From the NCBI RefSeq assembly GCF_014199535.1, contig NZ_JACHNV010000003.1, positions 497,289 through 561,288 on the forward strand: a DNA stretch of 64,000 nucleotides, in the 5' to 3' direction. Position 1 is the first letter of the stretch. Every line of letters starts with the position of its first letter. Under the pieces are notes generated by a model. The model saw nothing but the letters and a program-made list of their open reading frames with translations, made no database searches and was not told where the DNA came from. The position numbers were made by a program, and so were the translations under genes. Positions 44,640 through 54,197 of the stretch are shown here, piece by piece. Source of the DNA: Hymenobacter latericoloratus. Lineage in GTDB: Bacteria > Bacteroidota > Bacteroidia > Cytophagales > Hymenobacteraceae.

Positions 44640-45548
44640 ATGAAACTTATTCAATCCCACGAGGTGCCGAGCAAGCTGCTTGACGTTATCCTATCGGCTC
44701 AAAAAGAACTGGTCATCGTATCTCCTTATGTCAATCTAACCTATACCAAGTCCGTTTCCAACGCCCTGGTAGCTGCCCGCAACCGCGGCGTGCAGATAGC
44801 TTTTTACATCCGGGAGGATCAAAACAGTGCCGTAAGCAAAGAGCAGGTGCAAAGTATGGGCATTATGCCCCGGCCTATTCCCAACTTGCACGCCAAGCTG
44901 TATTACAACGAAACGGCGGGCATCCTCACCTCGCTCAATCTGCTGAGCAGCTCCATCGGCAACTCCATTGAAATCGGTGCCCAACTGGAAACTCCCGAGG
45001 AACTGGCCGAGCTGCGCCGCTTCGTGGAGCAGTTTATCGCTCCTTTCGACCCTGAATCGTTACCCGCCATTTCCCCTTCTAAACCAACCTCGGCGGCAGT
45101 ACCAGCGCCGATGAGCCGCGAGGAGCGCGAGTTTGCGGAGCAAGAGTTCGGCGCCATCCTGGCCGACTACCTGGCTTCCCATGTGGACCGGCGATGCTCC
45201 ATCGAGGGCAACCCCAAACACTTATCCATCCGGGCACTCGGCAATACCTTTTCGGTGAACATCGAAGGTTATTCCAGCCCGAAGCTGATTGTGCAAGGCA
45301 TTCTGTCAAGCGCTGAAGCAGACCGTTTCCCCATAAAATCCGCTAAACATTTTCGCCTGCAAGACTTCGATTACTCCGTGAAGCGGGGAGGCAAGGGCTA
45401 CTACGACCAGGCGCAGGCAGTGCGAAAAGCGACGCTTTCTGCCGGCACCTTCAACAAGCTCAGCTACGCAGAAAAAAAGCAGCTGCTGCCGCACATTGCC
45501 GAAATACTGACAGCTACCCGCAACTTCAAAGACGATTACAGGAATTAA
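44640..45548 (+). CDS. Phospholipase D-like nuclease-domain protein
   Basis: A 302-residue protein. The N-terminal half is a PLD-like domain: ELVIVSPYVNLTYTKSV, a HxK motif in PNLHAKLYYNE and a following LTSLNLLSSSIGNSIEIG. One HKD motif per chain suggests a dimeric active site, as in BfiI-type nucleases. The C-terminal half, after a Pro/Ser linker, has EFGAILADYLASHVDRRCSIEGNPKHLSIRALGNTF and a basic tail, perhaps for nucleic-acid binding. The next gene, an OLD-like ATPase, starts 15 bp downstream, so the two look like a defence pair. Confidence 0.78.
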   Translation: MKLIQSHEVPSKLLDVILSAQKELVIVSPYVNLTYTKSVSNALVAARNRGVQIAFYIREDQNSAVSKEQVQSMGIMPRPIPNLHAKLYYNETAGILTSLNLLSSSIGNSIEIGAQLETPEELAELRRFVEQFIAPFDPESLPAISPSKPTSAAVPAPMSREEREFAEQEFGAILADYLASHVDRRCSIEGNPKHLSIRALGNTFSVNIEGYSSPKLIVQGILSSAEADRFPIKSAKHFRLQDFDYSVKRGGKGYYDQAQAVRKATLSAGTFNKLSYAEKKQLLPHIAEILTATRNFKDDYRN

Positions 45549-45562
45549 ATTTTATTTGCTTC

Positions 45563-47726
45563 ATGCCCCGTTACGTAGCCTTTAGCACTGAGCAAAATCA
45601 GCGTGACAATAACCCTCTGCAAGCCTACGCATTGAGTGGCAGTGACTTGCTTCCTATGTATTTCGGTGCTATTAATAGTGTTAATATCCTGCTAGGTGAG
45701 AATAATTCGGGTAAGAGCCGCTTCATGCGTGAAGTAATGCGCAGTGTAGATGTTAAAACTATAATTGACAATGGAAATATTGTTAATATCTCAGATGTCG
45801 CTCGACTTATAACTAAGAAAGTCGATAATATAAAAAAGGATCTGGACGTAGTTGTTAAAACAAAAAATACTACGAGGAGTAGTAGTTTTGAAAACTCATT
45901 CGGAAAAATACTTGCTAATTTCATTGTCTCAAAGAGACAATGAAATTAGATTGAATGAATATTGGAGAAAATTAGAAAATATTGTTCGGAGTATATTAAA
46001 GTTTCATGACAGCTTGGGCACAGGGTTGCAAACAGCTATTGACGATGAGAAATTAAGTAATGATATAACTGAGCTTGTCGTTAAAGTAGAGAAGATACGA
46101 AACGTCTTCAAAGAAATAGCTGCGGGAACATATCATCATCACAGCAATGGGCATCTTTATAATCACGAACATCATGGCTTTATATTTTCCCCTCCGTTCT
46201 GGAAGCAAGATGTATACGGAAGGCCGTTGAATATTACGGAGGCTGCAGAGGGCTTTATGGATGAAGTCGGTAGCATTATATCTGATTTGTCCGCCGTTCA
46301 AGCTGAAATGCGCCAACTGAATTCTACGGTAACCAGCCCCACTTCGCGCACTTACATTCCGACCCTCCGCACCGCCCGCACGCTGATTGCCAACAACAAA
46401 GCCCGGTTGGAATCCACGAACGACATCTTTCTACATACTACCCAGCACGACTACGACTTAGCCGAGTCGGGAGTAATCGTTGATACCGGTTTCGGGCTGT
46501 ACGAAGCCGTTGACACCACCCGTAACGCCCGACATACCGGACGCACCAATTTCAAAGCGTTTGAGCAGTTTCTGTCCACCACCTTCTTCAACGGCAAGAC
46601 GGTAGAGGTAGTGGCCGAGCGGGTGCGGGATGAGCGGGGCGGCAATATTCTGGTATCCGTGGCAGGGGTGGAGCGTGATATTCACGACCTGGGCGACGGT
46701 ATTCAAGCCATTATCATGCTCCTATACCCGCTGTTCATCGCCCCCGACAAAGCGTGGTTCTTTATCGAGGAGCCCGAAACCCATTTGCACCCCGGCTTTC
46801 AGCGCCTGTTCATCGAAACCATTACGTCTAATAGCATCCTGCGCAAAAAGCAGCTCACTATATTCCTTACTACACACTCCAACCACATTCTGGATTTCAC
46901 CCTCGACGGTGCCAGCCTCATTAACCTTTTTACCTTCCGCCGCCAAGAGGGTAGGGGAGGCCGCTCATCCTTCCAGATTCAGCTGTCCGCGCCCCACGAC
47001 CTAGAAAACCTGAATGCGCTGGGCGTACAAAACTCCTCCGTGTTCCTGGCTAACTGCACGCTCTGGGTCGAGGGTATCACGGACCGACTGTACCTGCGCG
47101 CCTACCTGCAAGCATACTGGAAGCACTTGCAGGAGCAGGGCAAAACGGTGTCGTTGCTGGAAGGCTTGCACTACACCTTTCTTGAATATGCGGGAGCCAA
47201 CGTGGAGCACTATTATTTCGACAACTTGGCACCGAACGGCCAGATAACTCCGGCCATCCTTGGCAAAATCCGGGCTCTGTCCGTTGCGAACCGCATCATG
47301 CTCATTGCCGATCAGGACGCCGGCAAGCAGACGCGCCACGAGGTCCGCACCCGCCAACAACACGCTGGGTTTGTCTACCACATCCTGCCGGTGCGAGAAA
47401 TTGAAAATTTACTCACGCCGACAGTCTTGGTGGCTGCTTTGCAAGGGTTGTACAAAAAACAATCATTCGACGCCACTGGACTTAAGCAGAGTGAATACAG
47501 GAATAAGTACGTCGGCACATACCTCCGCGGCAAGTTCCCAACCCTGCCCGATGGTTTTGCACCGGCCAAGGGCAGTGGCAGCATCGGAAGCAGCATGAAG
47601 CGCAAATTTGCCGAGGAAGCAGTGAAGCATATCACCTGGGAATCTATGAGCCCAGCCGCCCGCAGCATCACCAAGGAGGTACATGAGTTCATCATGGCTC
47701 ACAATCCCCGCTTGGGTTCTAACTAG
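45563..47726 (+). pseudogene. OLD-family ATPase/TOPRIM nuclease, split by a frameshift
   Basis: Two overlapping frames make one family member. Frame 1 (45563-45943) has the N-terminal beta strand and Walker A (NILLGENNSGKSRFMREV). Frame 2 (open from 45852, stop 47726) has the coiled region, Walker B with the E-E-P-ETHLHPG motif, the H-loop TTHSNHILDF and a TOPRIM domain (LWVEGITDRLYLRAYL, IADQDAGKQT). Joining them needs a +1 shift near 45915-45949, where a perfect 16-bp hairpin lies. The Walker A and the rest are then on separate polypeptides unless the shift is programmed or is a sequencing error. The region is AT-rich relative to its neighbours. Confidence 0.75.
45915..45949. repeat. Perfect 16-bp hairpin at the frameshift
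   Basis: CTAATTTCATTGTCTC (45915-45930) and GAGACAATGAAATTAG (45934-45949) are exact complements around an AAA loop. The stop of frame 1 (TGA, 45941-45943) lies in the right arm. Removing one A of the loop would join the two frames. Confidence 0.9.
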
Positions 47727-47858
47727 GTACTGCCTATCTGCCTGGTCTCCACTCCGCTGAAACTTGCTAGTTTCGCACTCCGCCCGTCCCGCTAATAACC
47801 TATTGCCTGCCAAGTCTAGTTGCCTGTAACACCGTAGTGTTTCCTTTGGTACTATCCC

Positions 47859-48806
47859 ATGCCGGCTACTCCCGACCTCATTACCTGGACCTTTAAGGGC
47901 CACCAGTATAATGTCCTGCAAGGCCATTACGGCTTTCAGCAAGGCACCGACCACGTAGGCCGACCTAGCACCACCGTACGCCCACTCGTCGTCACGCTCA
48001 CCCTCGACGCCTCCGACGAAGACGCCCGCCTGGCCGCCTACATGCTCGACCCCTACCAGCGGGCCAGTAGCCAGTTGGAGCAGCGCCGCTCCGACGGCTC
48101 GGTGCTGCACCGCCTCCACATCCAGGCGGCCCACTGCGTAGGCCTGCGCGGCCACTTCCACCCCGCCGATCCGGCGGGGTGGCCGGGCGAAACGCTGACC
48201 CTGCGCCTCACGGCCGCCGCCCTTACCCTCGATGGGGCCACCATCGAGTCGCATAGCGTGCTGCCCTGGGATGCACCGGAAGAAGTGCGTCGCCGTGCCC
48301 GCATCCTCGGCGACGAAACCAACCTGACCGCCGCCCGCGCCGTGCCTAAGCCTAGTGGCAAACCATTACGGGTGCAGGTCCCGGCCCCAAGCGTGCCGCC
48401 TCTGCTCACCAGCAATGCCGATAAAGGGGTGTATGGGGAGCATATTTCCGACGTCTACATGCGGGCTCAGGGCCATACCAAACTCAACGATGGCGGCGTT
48501 CTGACGCCCCGGCCACCCGGTGGGGCTCCACGTGGTAACGGCATTGATGGAGTGTGGAAGCACGGCCACCCGCCGCCCGACTATATCATCACCGAAGCCA
48601 AATATGGCTCCTCCCGCCTGGGCATGACGCAGGACGGCCGTCAGATGAGCAACGGGTGGGTGGCCGGTAGCAACCGGCTGCGTAATGCCGTAGGCCGGGC
48701 CAACGAGCTGCGGGTGCTGGCCGCTATGCGCCGCACCGGCTCGGTAGAGAAGCGGCTGCACCACATTGACGCCGCCGGGCAACTGACCGAAAAGATTATT
48801 CTATGA
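47859..48806 (+). CDS. TssD (Hcp-like)-PoNe toxin fusion
   Basis: A 315-residue protein. The N-terminal ~150 residues match the Bacteroidota type VI tube protein TssD (TFKGHQYNVLQGHYGFQQGTDHVGRPSTTVRPLVVTLTLD, then YMLDPYQRASSQLEQ). A Pro-rich linker leads to a C-terminal nuclease toxin of the PoNe type, with conserved GNGIDGVWKHGHPPPDYIITEAKYG (Asp and ExK residues of a PD-(D/E)XK site) and TQDGRQMSNGWVAG. It would be loaded as part of the tube and cut DNA in a target cell. The stop overlaps the immunity gene start by 4 bp. Confidence 0.82.
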   Translation: MPATPDLITWTFKGHQYNVLQGHYGFQQGTDHVGRPSTTVRPLVVTLTLDASDEDARLAAYMLDPYQRASSQLEQRRSDGSVLHRLHIQAAHCVGLRGHFHPADPAGWPGETLTLRLTAAALTLDGATIESHSVLPWDAPEEVRRRARILGDETNLTAARAVPKPSGKPLRVQVPAPSVPPLLTSNADKGVYGEHISDVYMRAQGHTKLNDGGVLTPRPPGGAPRGNGIDGVWKHGHPPPDYIITEAKYGSSRLGMTQDGRQMSNGWVAGSNRLRNAVGRANELRVLAAMRRTGSVEKRLHHIDAAGQLTEKIIL

Positions 48807-49561
48807 GCCGCAACACGATGATAACGCGCGAACCGCTTCAAACCGCCGCCTACTTCGACCGCGACATTCAGTTGCTCCAGGACGAGTTACTGGCAGTAGA
48901 GGAAGACAAGCAGCTGCCGGCCGCGGAGGTGCAGCTGGATATGGTGTATTTCTGCGAATTCAAGTACCGCTACGAACTGCTGTTTCTACACTACTCACGC
49001 GGCGCCTCCCTGGAAACGCTGGCTGCCGACTTTCCGGCTATGGTGGCAGCACTGGAGGCCTATAAGCAGCAGCCCGCTAGCGAAGACATCTTTTTCAACG
49101 GGGAACTAGACGAATATACCCTGGCGTTGGCCTTGGTGTCCATGGCGCTGCTGCTCCACGTTGAGCGGGACGTGTTTGCCCGATTGGTGGCGGGTATCGG
49201 GGCAAACGGACAAGACTACCTGGTGGAATGGCTGATTGGTCGCCGCCTGGAAAACCGCCCCAGGGTCAACCGCTTGTTGTTTCCCAAAGTGTACGGCCGG
49301 TTGCGGGATGCCATTCAGGGCCCAATGGATTTGCAATCAGCTTTGCTGACATCCTATCTGGGCGGCTGGTACGAGAGCATGAACACCACTTGGTACAACG
49401 CCCACCTGGGCGCCGATGGCGGCTTTACCGGCTACTGGTGCTGGGAAGCTGCTGCCGTGGCCTACGCATTGGGTGCCGATGATACCGAGCTGCAAGCTAT
49501 GCGCTTCTATCCCAAAGATTTGGCCGACTACGCTTTCGGCCGCGTCAAACGACCGGCATAA
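48803..49561 (+). CDS. PoNi immunity protein (DUF1910/DUF1911)
   Basis: A 252-residue protein starting ATG within the toxin stop (ATGA). FCEFKYRYELLFLHYSRGASLETLAADFPAMVAALEAY matches the N-terminal and TGYWCWEAAAVAYALGADDTELQAMRFYPKDLADYA the C-terminal part of PoNi immunity proteins. It should bind and inhibit the PoNe domain encoded directly upstream and protect the carrier from itself and kin. Confidence 0.85.
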   Translation: MSRNTMITREPLQTAAYFDRDIQLLQDELLAVEEDKQLPAAEVQLDMVYFCEFKYRYELLFLHYSRGASLETLAADFPAMVAALEAYKQQPASEDIFFNGELDEYTLALALVSMALLLHVERDVFARLVAGIGANGQDYLVEWLIGRRLENRPRVNRLLFPKVYGRLRDAIQGPMDLQSALLTSYLGGWYESMNTTWYNAHLGADGGFTGYWCWEAAAVAYALGADDTELQAMRFYPKDLADYAFGRVKRPA

Positions 49562-49634
49562 AAACAAAGAAGCCCGGCCTCTGGTGCCGTCTACCGGCGA
49601 GAGCTCACGGTTATTCATTAGGATTCCCACTGAT

Positions 49635-49730
49635 TGCAGAGTGCTGACGCTGACTGCCGGTACCTACGTGCTGCGTCTCACCGGCTCCAACTCTGCCCCC
49701 CTGCATACCCGCCTGGTGCTTACTCAGTAG
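49635..49730 (+). pseudogene. Remnant of a type IX secretion sorting domain
   Basis: This stretch encodes CRVLTLTAGTYVLRLTGS...HTRLVLTQ and a stop, the end pattern of a T9SS type A C-terminal domain. The rest of that gene is absent. The open frame upstream is the shadow of the immunity gene. It is probably a scar of a lost secreted-protein gene at this cargo site. Confidence 0.5.
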
Positions 49731-49750
49731 GATAGGAGCAGCATCAACTC

Positions 49751-49789
49751 AAATAAAACGGCCACCCAATAGGGGTGGCCGTTTTATTT
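49751..49789. terminator. Bidirectional intrinsic terminator
   Basis: A hairpin with AAATAAAACGGCCACCC and its complement around a 4-5 nt loop, with A and T tracts at its two ends. It closes the toxin-immunity unit. Confidence 0.85.
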
Positions 49790-50212
49790 GATCTATAGAA
49801 TATCAGGTACTTATCCGTGTTCTACATTCCACACCTGCACGCCAGTACGGATGGTGAAAAGCGAGCCAGTTAGGAGATATAGAGAGGGAAGATTTATTCA
49901 ATTTAAATACTGAAGACCCCCCGTATAAACAAGTTGGGTTTGCTCGCCGCGCCCGGTTCGCGGCAGGCAGCCGCCACGCGGCTGCGCAAATCAAGCGAAT
50001 ACGGTTTCATGTTCCACTCTACGTAGCAGCCCGTAGCGAGGACGAACTGTTCCCGAATCTGCTATAATTGTCGCTACTGCCCCCTGATACTAAAATATAA
50101 AACCCACAATTTTATTTTCTTTGTGGCTGAATGGTCTCTCTGTGTATAGTTGTCTCGGACTATTGTTTTCGTGTTTAATCGTAACGTTTACACTTTAGAA
50201 TACTTGTTAAAA
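49790..50212. other. Intergenic region before the T9SS surface protein
   Basis: About 420 bp with no convincing gene. The last 100 bp are AT-rich and probably hold the promoter of the T9SS protein. A GC-rich patch with short inverted repeats lies near 49950-49990. Confidence 0.5.
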
Positions 50213-52624
50213 ATGTACAAAAGAGTCACGAGCGTGCCCTGGGCGCTTGTACTTCTAATCAGTTTACTGACTACTCAAGTAACCTGGGCACAGTCTTCCG
50301 TTCCTTGTGGTGACTTAGTGACCCTGAGTGCGCCTGTTCCTAGAGCCAACGCGAATATGGGAACGGCAACCAGTGTCAGTTCCCGGTTCGCAATTGCTTC
50401 CAGCACCTTTCTTGGGCAGGCGGCAGGCGAGGCCCATATCTACGAGTACATAGGGGGCGTATGGGTGTTTCGTCAGACGCTTGCTCCAACTGGTTCTTTG
50501 CCAGCGGACTTCTTTGGCGGTAGTCTGTATATCGATGACGTAACCGCCTTGGTCGGGGCCTATGGCTATACGCGCCCAAGCACCCCTCCTTCCGCAAGTG
50601 GAGCGGTTTACGTATTCACCCGTACGGGCTCTATCTGGACGCAAACCGGGCTAATTCTTAACCCCTCAAGAACTCTGGGTAGCTTCGGGTGGACGCTGGA
50701 CAAGAGTGGATCAACGGCAGTGGTGGGCTACAACACCGGGCTGGGAAACGGGGAGGTACACCTGTTCCGCCAACCTGCCCAAGCCACCGAGCCTTGGCAG
50801 CGCATTACCACTTTTCAGGCGCCAACCAGCAGTGTCAATTATGATTATGGCTATAGCGTTGCAATTCACGACAATGAGCTGGTTGTGGGGGCAGTAGACC
50901 GATTCGGTCAGCGTCAGGCATCCGCCAGCTTTTACCACCAGACGTCCCCAGGTAATTGGCAGTTAGTTCAAACAGAGGTGTATCCGAAGGGGCAACTCAC
51001 CGCTACTACCGTGGCAGTGCATGGGCGTTTTGCTGCCATTGGCTCCGATTCAAATATTGGGGTGCGCATCTATGAGCGAACGACCACGGGCTGGCAATTG
51101 CGCCAGACCCTTTTTAGCCCGGATGGTCCCCGTGGCAGATATGGCCAAACAGTATCCATGAATGGTCATGTCTTGCTGGTCAGTAACGGTATTGGCCCGG
51201 TTGACTCTTCCCCTGGCGTAGTCTACCGCTACGAGCTTGCGCAGAATACGTGGACTCTGCAGCGGCGATATGAGCCCCCACAACCCCGTGCGTTCGATGG
51301 CTTTGGTGCATCCTCCGATGTAGATGACAATTCCGATAACATAATTATTGGGGGCGTCAGCCGCCTGTCGGGAGGTATGCAGCGGGCTGGACAGGCCTTT
51401 GTCCTCGGGCAACCAGCCATACAGCCCGCCGGACCTTTTTGCCTTTCTAACCCTCCAGTAGCCTTACAGGCTTCTGCCACGGGTGGAGTCTGGTCCGGCC
51501 CAGGCATCAGCAACCCGGCAACTGGCCAGTTCTCGCCTACGCTGGCCGGGGTAGGAACGCACCAGATAATCTACTCCCTCCTCAGCGGCAGTTGCCAGTT
51601 CCAGGATACAATAGCTATTGCAGTGGGAGCAGAAGTGCAGATTCTGCGGCCAACCCTTCCTGCTTTAACTTGTTTGCGTGATACCGTGATTCAATTGCGA
51701 ACAAACCTACCGGGAGGCACCTGGCAAGGGCCTGGCTTGTTGCCCGGAAACACCGGCCAATTCAGTTCCGCACTGGCCGGTCCCGGACGACATACGCTTA
51801 CCTACCTATCCGCTAACGCTGCGGTTTGTCGCTCCCAGGATACACTCAGCATAGCTGTCGTCCCGCCCTCGGTCCGTATTCTGTCCCAGCCTCCGGAGCT
51901 ATGTCGCCTCGATACCGCCTTGGTGCTGCGGGCATCCGTAGCCGGAGGTACCTGGAGTGGCCCTGCCGGCAGCGTTTCCGCAACGGGCCTCTTTAATGTG
52001 GCCACGGCTGGCCCCGGACAGCACCTTGTTCGCTACCACCTCGGCACCGGCCGCTGCGCCGCCGCCGATTCACTGACTATCACCGTGCGTCCGCTGCTGA
52101 CGCCGCAGCTGCAGCCTACCGGTCCGTTGGTGTTGCGCTGTGGCACAACATCTACCGAGTTGCGACTGGCTGCGGCCCCGGCCCCCGGTAGTGCTGTGCA
52201 GTGGCAGCAGGCACCGGGGCCCTCAGGGCCGTGGCAGCCTGTTAGTTCTACCTCGAATATTTCTTGGACGGCCACGCAGGCTGGATGGTACCGGGTCCAA
52301 ACTACGAGCGACAATTGCCAGGCCGTTTCCGCCCCGGTGCAGGTACGTATTGAACCCCTCTCGGCCCGACAGATTCCCAACATCTTTACGCCCAATGCCG
52401 ATCAGGTTAACGATGTGTTTGAGTTGCGGCTGCCCTACGCCCGTACGTTCCATCTGCAAATCTTCGACCGATGGGGGCGGCTAATTTTCACTTCCCGACA
52501 ATATGGCAACTTCTGGGACGGGCTAGGAGCGGCCGATGGCGTCTATTATTATCTGGCCAAATACACGACCGACTGCGACGCGGCTGAGCAGACGGTTAAA
52601 GGTCACGTCACGCTCATGCGGTAA
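50213..52624 (+). CDS. T9SS-secreted surface protein with type B sorting domain
   Basis: An 803-residue protein with a signal peptide (ALVLLISLLTTQVTWAQ). Residues ~30-400 form FG-GAP-like repeats (for example DFFGGSLYIDDVTALVGAYGY and GYSVAIHDNELVVGA). Then come three ~75-residue modules with a GG-W-GPG core (SATGGVWSGPGI, LPGGTWQGPGL, VAGGTWSGPAG). The C-terminus IPNIFTPNADQVNDVFEL...FDRWGRLIF...WDGLGAADGVYYYLAKY is a gliding-motility (CHU_C, type B) sorting domain. It should be exported by the type IX system and attached to the cell surface. An adhesin role is inferred. It is unusual cargo for an element. Confidence 0.85.
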   Translation: MYKRVTSVPWALVLLISLLTTQVTWAQSSVPCGDLVTLSAPVPRANANMGTATSVSSRFAIASSTFLGQAAGEAHIYEYIGGVWVFRQTLAPTGSLPADFFGGSLYIDDVTALVGAYGYTRPSTPPSASGAVYVFTRTGSIWTQTGLILNPSRTLGSFGWTLDKSGSTAVVGYNTGLGNGEVHLFRQPAQATEPWQRITTFQAPTSSVNYDYGYSVAIHDNELVVGAVDRFGQRQASASFYHQTSPGNWQLVQTEVYPKGQLTATTVAVHGRFAAIGSDSNIGVRIYERTTTGWQLRQTLFSPDGPRGRYGQTVSMNGHVLLVSNGIGPVDSSPGVVYRYELAQNTWTLQRRYEPPQPRAFDGFGASSDVDDNSDNIIIGGVSRLSGGMQRAGQAFVLGQPAIQPAGPFCLSNPPVALQASATGGVWSGPGISNPATGQFSPTLAGVGTHQIIYSLLSGSCQFQDTIAIAVGAEVQILRPTLPALTCLRDTVIQLRTNLPGGTWQGPGLLPGNTGQFSSALAGPGRHTLTYLSANAAVCRSQDTLSIAVVPPSVRILSQPPELCRLDTALVLRASVAGGTWSGPAGSVSATGLFNVATAGPGQHLVRYHLGTGRCAAADSLTITVRPLLTPQLQPTGPLVLRCGTTSTELRLAAAPAPGSAVQWQQAPGPSGPWQPVSSTSNISWTATQAGWYRVQTTSDNCQAVSAPVQVRIEPLSARQIPNIFTPNADQVNDVFELRLPYARTFHLQIFDRWGRLIFTSRQYGNFWDGLGAADGVYYYLAKYTTDCDAAEQTVKGHVTLMR

Positions 52625-52870
52625 CGAATCCTAATGTTGGGTAGGCTTTTCCATTTATCCCCGCTTACCACAGGCAACCCAAGGGGCAGCACCCATTAGT
52701 CTCGGACTTAACAAATAGGCGCGGAGTTTTTGCGAGCCACTCCCAGAGAACGGCTCATTCCATAATGCCTGACAGGCTAGCCGCTGGGTCCTATCACCGC
52801 GAAAGGCAGGCGAAGATGACGGGCTTCAACGGGTTTCTCGGAGGGGTGCAGTTTTTTGAGATAGTGAACT

Positions 52871-52904
52871 ACAAAAACAGCCACCCAAGGGGTGGCCGTT
52901 TTTG
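52871..52904. terminator. Bidirectional intrinsic terminator
   Basis: ACAAAAAC-GCCACCC and GGGTGGC-GTTTTTGT form a hairpin with A and T tracts. Its core GCCACCC is like the terminator at 49751. It separates the convergent surface-protein and lysis-module genes. The rest of 52625-52922 has no gene. Confidence 0.85.
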
Positions 52905-52922
52905 TATTCCCTGAATCCTGTC

Positions 52923-53198
52923 TTACAAAGAAACTCCATCCTCGCGCTCCACAATTTCCGGCCTCCGTGCCAGCTCCTGACTACTCGGCTCCACTGCCAC
53001 CGACGACACGGCCGCCGCCACACTCCCCGCCAGCACTAGGTACCCACCAATGGTTACGACCACCGTCGGCAGCGCCACCGGCGCCGTGGCAATGACGCCG
53101 CCCACCGCCGCCAACACCGCCCCAATGGTGCGCACCTTGCGAAAGAACCGGGGCGTGGGTAGCGTCACCCGGTCCAGAACCGTTAGTTTCTTGTCCAT
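52923..53198 (-). CDS. Small two-helix membrane protein, holin-like
   Basis: A 91-residue protein starting MDKKLTVLDRVTLPTPRFFRKVRTIGAVLAAVGGVIATAP. It has two adjacent hydrophobic helices and a charged tail with EREDGVSL. Size, topology and place next to an endolysin gene fit a holin. No sequence motif proves it. Confidence 0.6.
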   Translation of the reverse strand: MDKKLTVLDRVTLPTPRFFRKVRTIGAVLAAVGGVIATAPVALPTVVVTIGGYLVLAGSVAAAVSSVAVEPSSQELARRPEIVEREDGVSL

Positions 53199-53254
53199 AA
53201 TTGAAAAGGAAAGAAGAGTGAAAAACGGGCTGCCACCCGGCCGCCCGGTTGTGC

Positions 53255-53713
53255 TCAGGCCCCCTGGGGGCCGTTGTGTTGTTCCAGCCGGGCCAGAATC
53301 CGGTCGGCCCACCGGTTGCGCTCCACTTGCTCCTTGTAGGCGTCCGAGAGGTTGCGGGTGCGTTCCTCCACCAAGGCCATCGTTTTGTCGATGTGGCCCA
53401 GCCGCTCGGTGAGCTTGAGCACCAGCTCGGTCATCTGCTGGCGCAGGGCCTCGCGCTGCTCCAGGCTTTCGGTGCGCAGCCGCTCGATGTCCAGGCGCAA
53501 TTCGTCGCGCAGTTTGGCCTCCCGCGCTACCGCCGAGACGTGGTACTCGTCCACGCGCAGAGTTAAGGCCTCCGACTTCTGCTCATTCGTGCGGCAGGTG
53601 GCTTTCAGCGTTTCCACGTCGCGCCAGCTCTTCACGAAGTAGAGCAGCACCGCCACCGAGCCGCCAACCACGGACGTTACCACGCCCCAGTTCTCCAGCA
53701 CCAGGTTAGCCAC
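53255..53713 (-). CDS. Membrane-anchored coiled-coil protein of the lysis module
   Basis: A 152-residue protein with an N-terminal membrane helix (WGVVTSVVGGSVAVLLYFV) and a long coiled coil (LRDELRLDIERLRTESLEQREALRQQMTELVLKL and onward). The layout resembles phage spanin or holin-associated proteins. It overlaps the endolysin gene by 8 bp. The role is inferred from context. Confidence 0.65.
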   Translation of the reverse strand: MANLVLENWGVVTSVVGGSVAVLLYFVKSWRDVETLKATCRTNEQKSEALTLRVDEYHVSAVAREAKLRDELRLDIERLRTESLEQREALRQQMTELVLKLTERLGHIDKTMALVEERTRNLSDAYKEQVERNRWADRILARLEQHNGPQGA

Positions 53714-54194
53714 GGCCCGGCCCTCCCTTCTGCGGCATCAGCACCTCAAAATGTGGCCGGTCCTGCATCTTCCAGTCCCCACCCCACACTACCCGCGCGT
53801 CGGCGTACTTCATCAATCGTGCAAACTTGCGCAGCAGCAACCCCGACCACGACACCGATCCATCCGCCAATACAAAGGCCACATCTATAGCCGGCGTGGG
53901 CGGGCCCTGATTGTGGTTGGATTCGCCGCCCCGCTTATAGGTCACGATTGGCCCCGGCTTGGAACGGCCCTGCGCGTATAGCTCGTTTTGGCGCTCCGGG
54001 CTCCGGTAGCACTCTGTGATGATGGGCCGCCCAAGCAACGACAGTACCGGGTCACCCAGCCACCGACTCAGCGCATGCGCGTAGGCCGCCGCCAAGTGCG
54101 GTGCAGCCTGGGCCAGTCGCACGGCTTGGGCAGCCCCTTGTTTCGGGCTTAGTGTCGGTGGCCGACGAGGCAGAGAAGGCGTAGCAGCAGGCAT
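53706..54194 (-). CDS. M15-family peptidase, endolysin-like
   Basis: A 162-residue protein with the peptidase M15 motif ESNHNQGPPTPAIDVAF (S-H and A-I-D ligands) and the third zinc ligand in DWKMQDRPHFEVLMP. ITECYRSPERQNELYAQGRS precedes the motif as in L-Ala-D-Glu or D-Ala-D-Ala peptidases of phages. It would cut peptidoglycan peptides. It lacks a signal peptide, so a holin is needed. The start at 54194 places the TTTTGATGTA motif just upstream. Confidence 0.85.
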   Translation of the reverse strand: MPAATPSLPRRPPTLSPKQGAAQAVRLAQAAPHLAAAYAHALSRWLGDPVLSLLGRPIITECYRSPERQNELYAQGRSKPGPIVTYKRGGESNHNQGPPTPAIDVAFVLADGSVSWSGLLLRKFARLMKYADARVVWGGDWKMQDRPHFEVLMPQKGGPGRG

Positions 54195-54197
54195 GAC

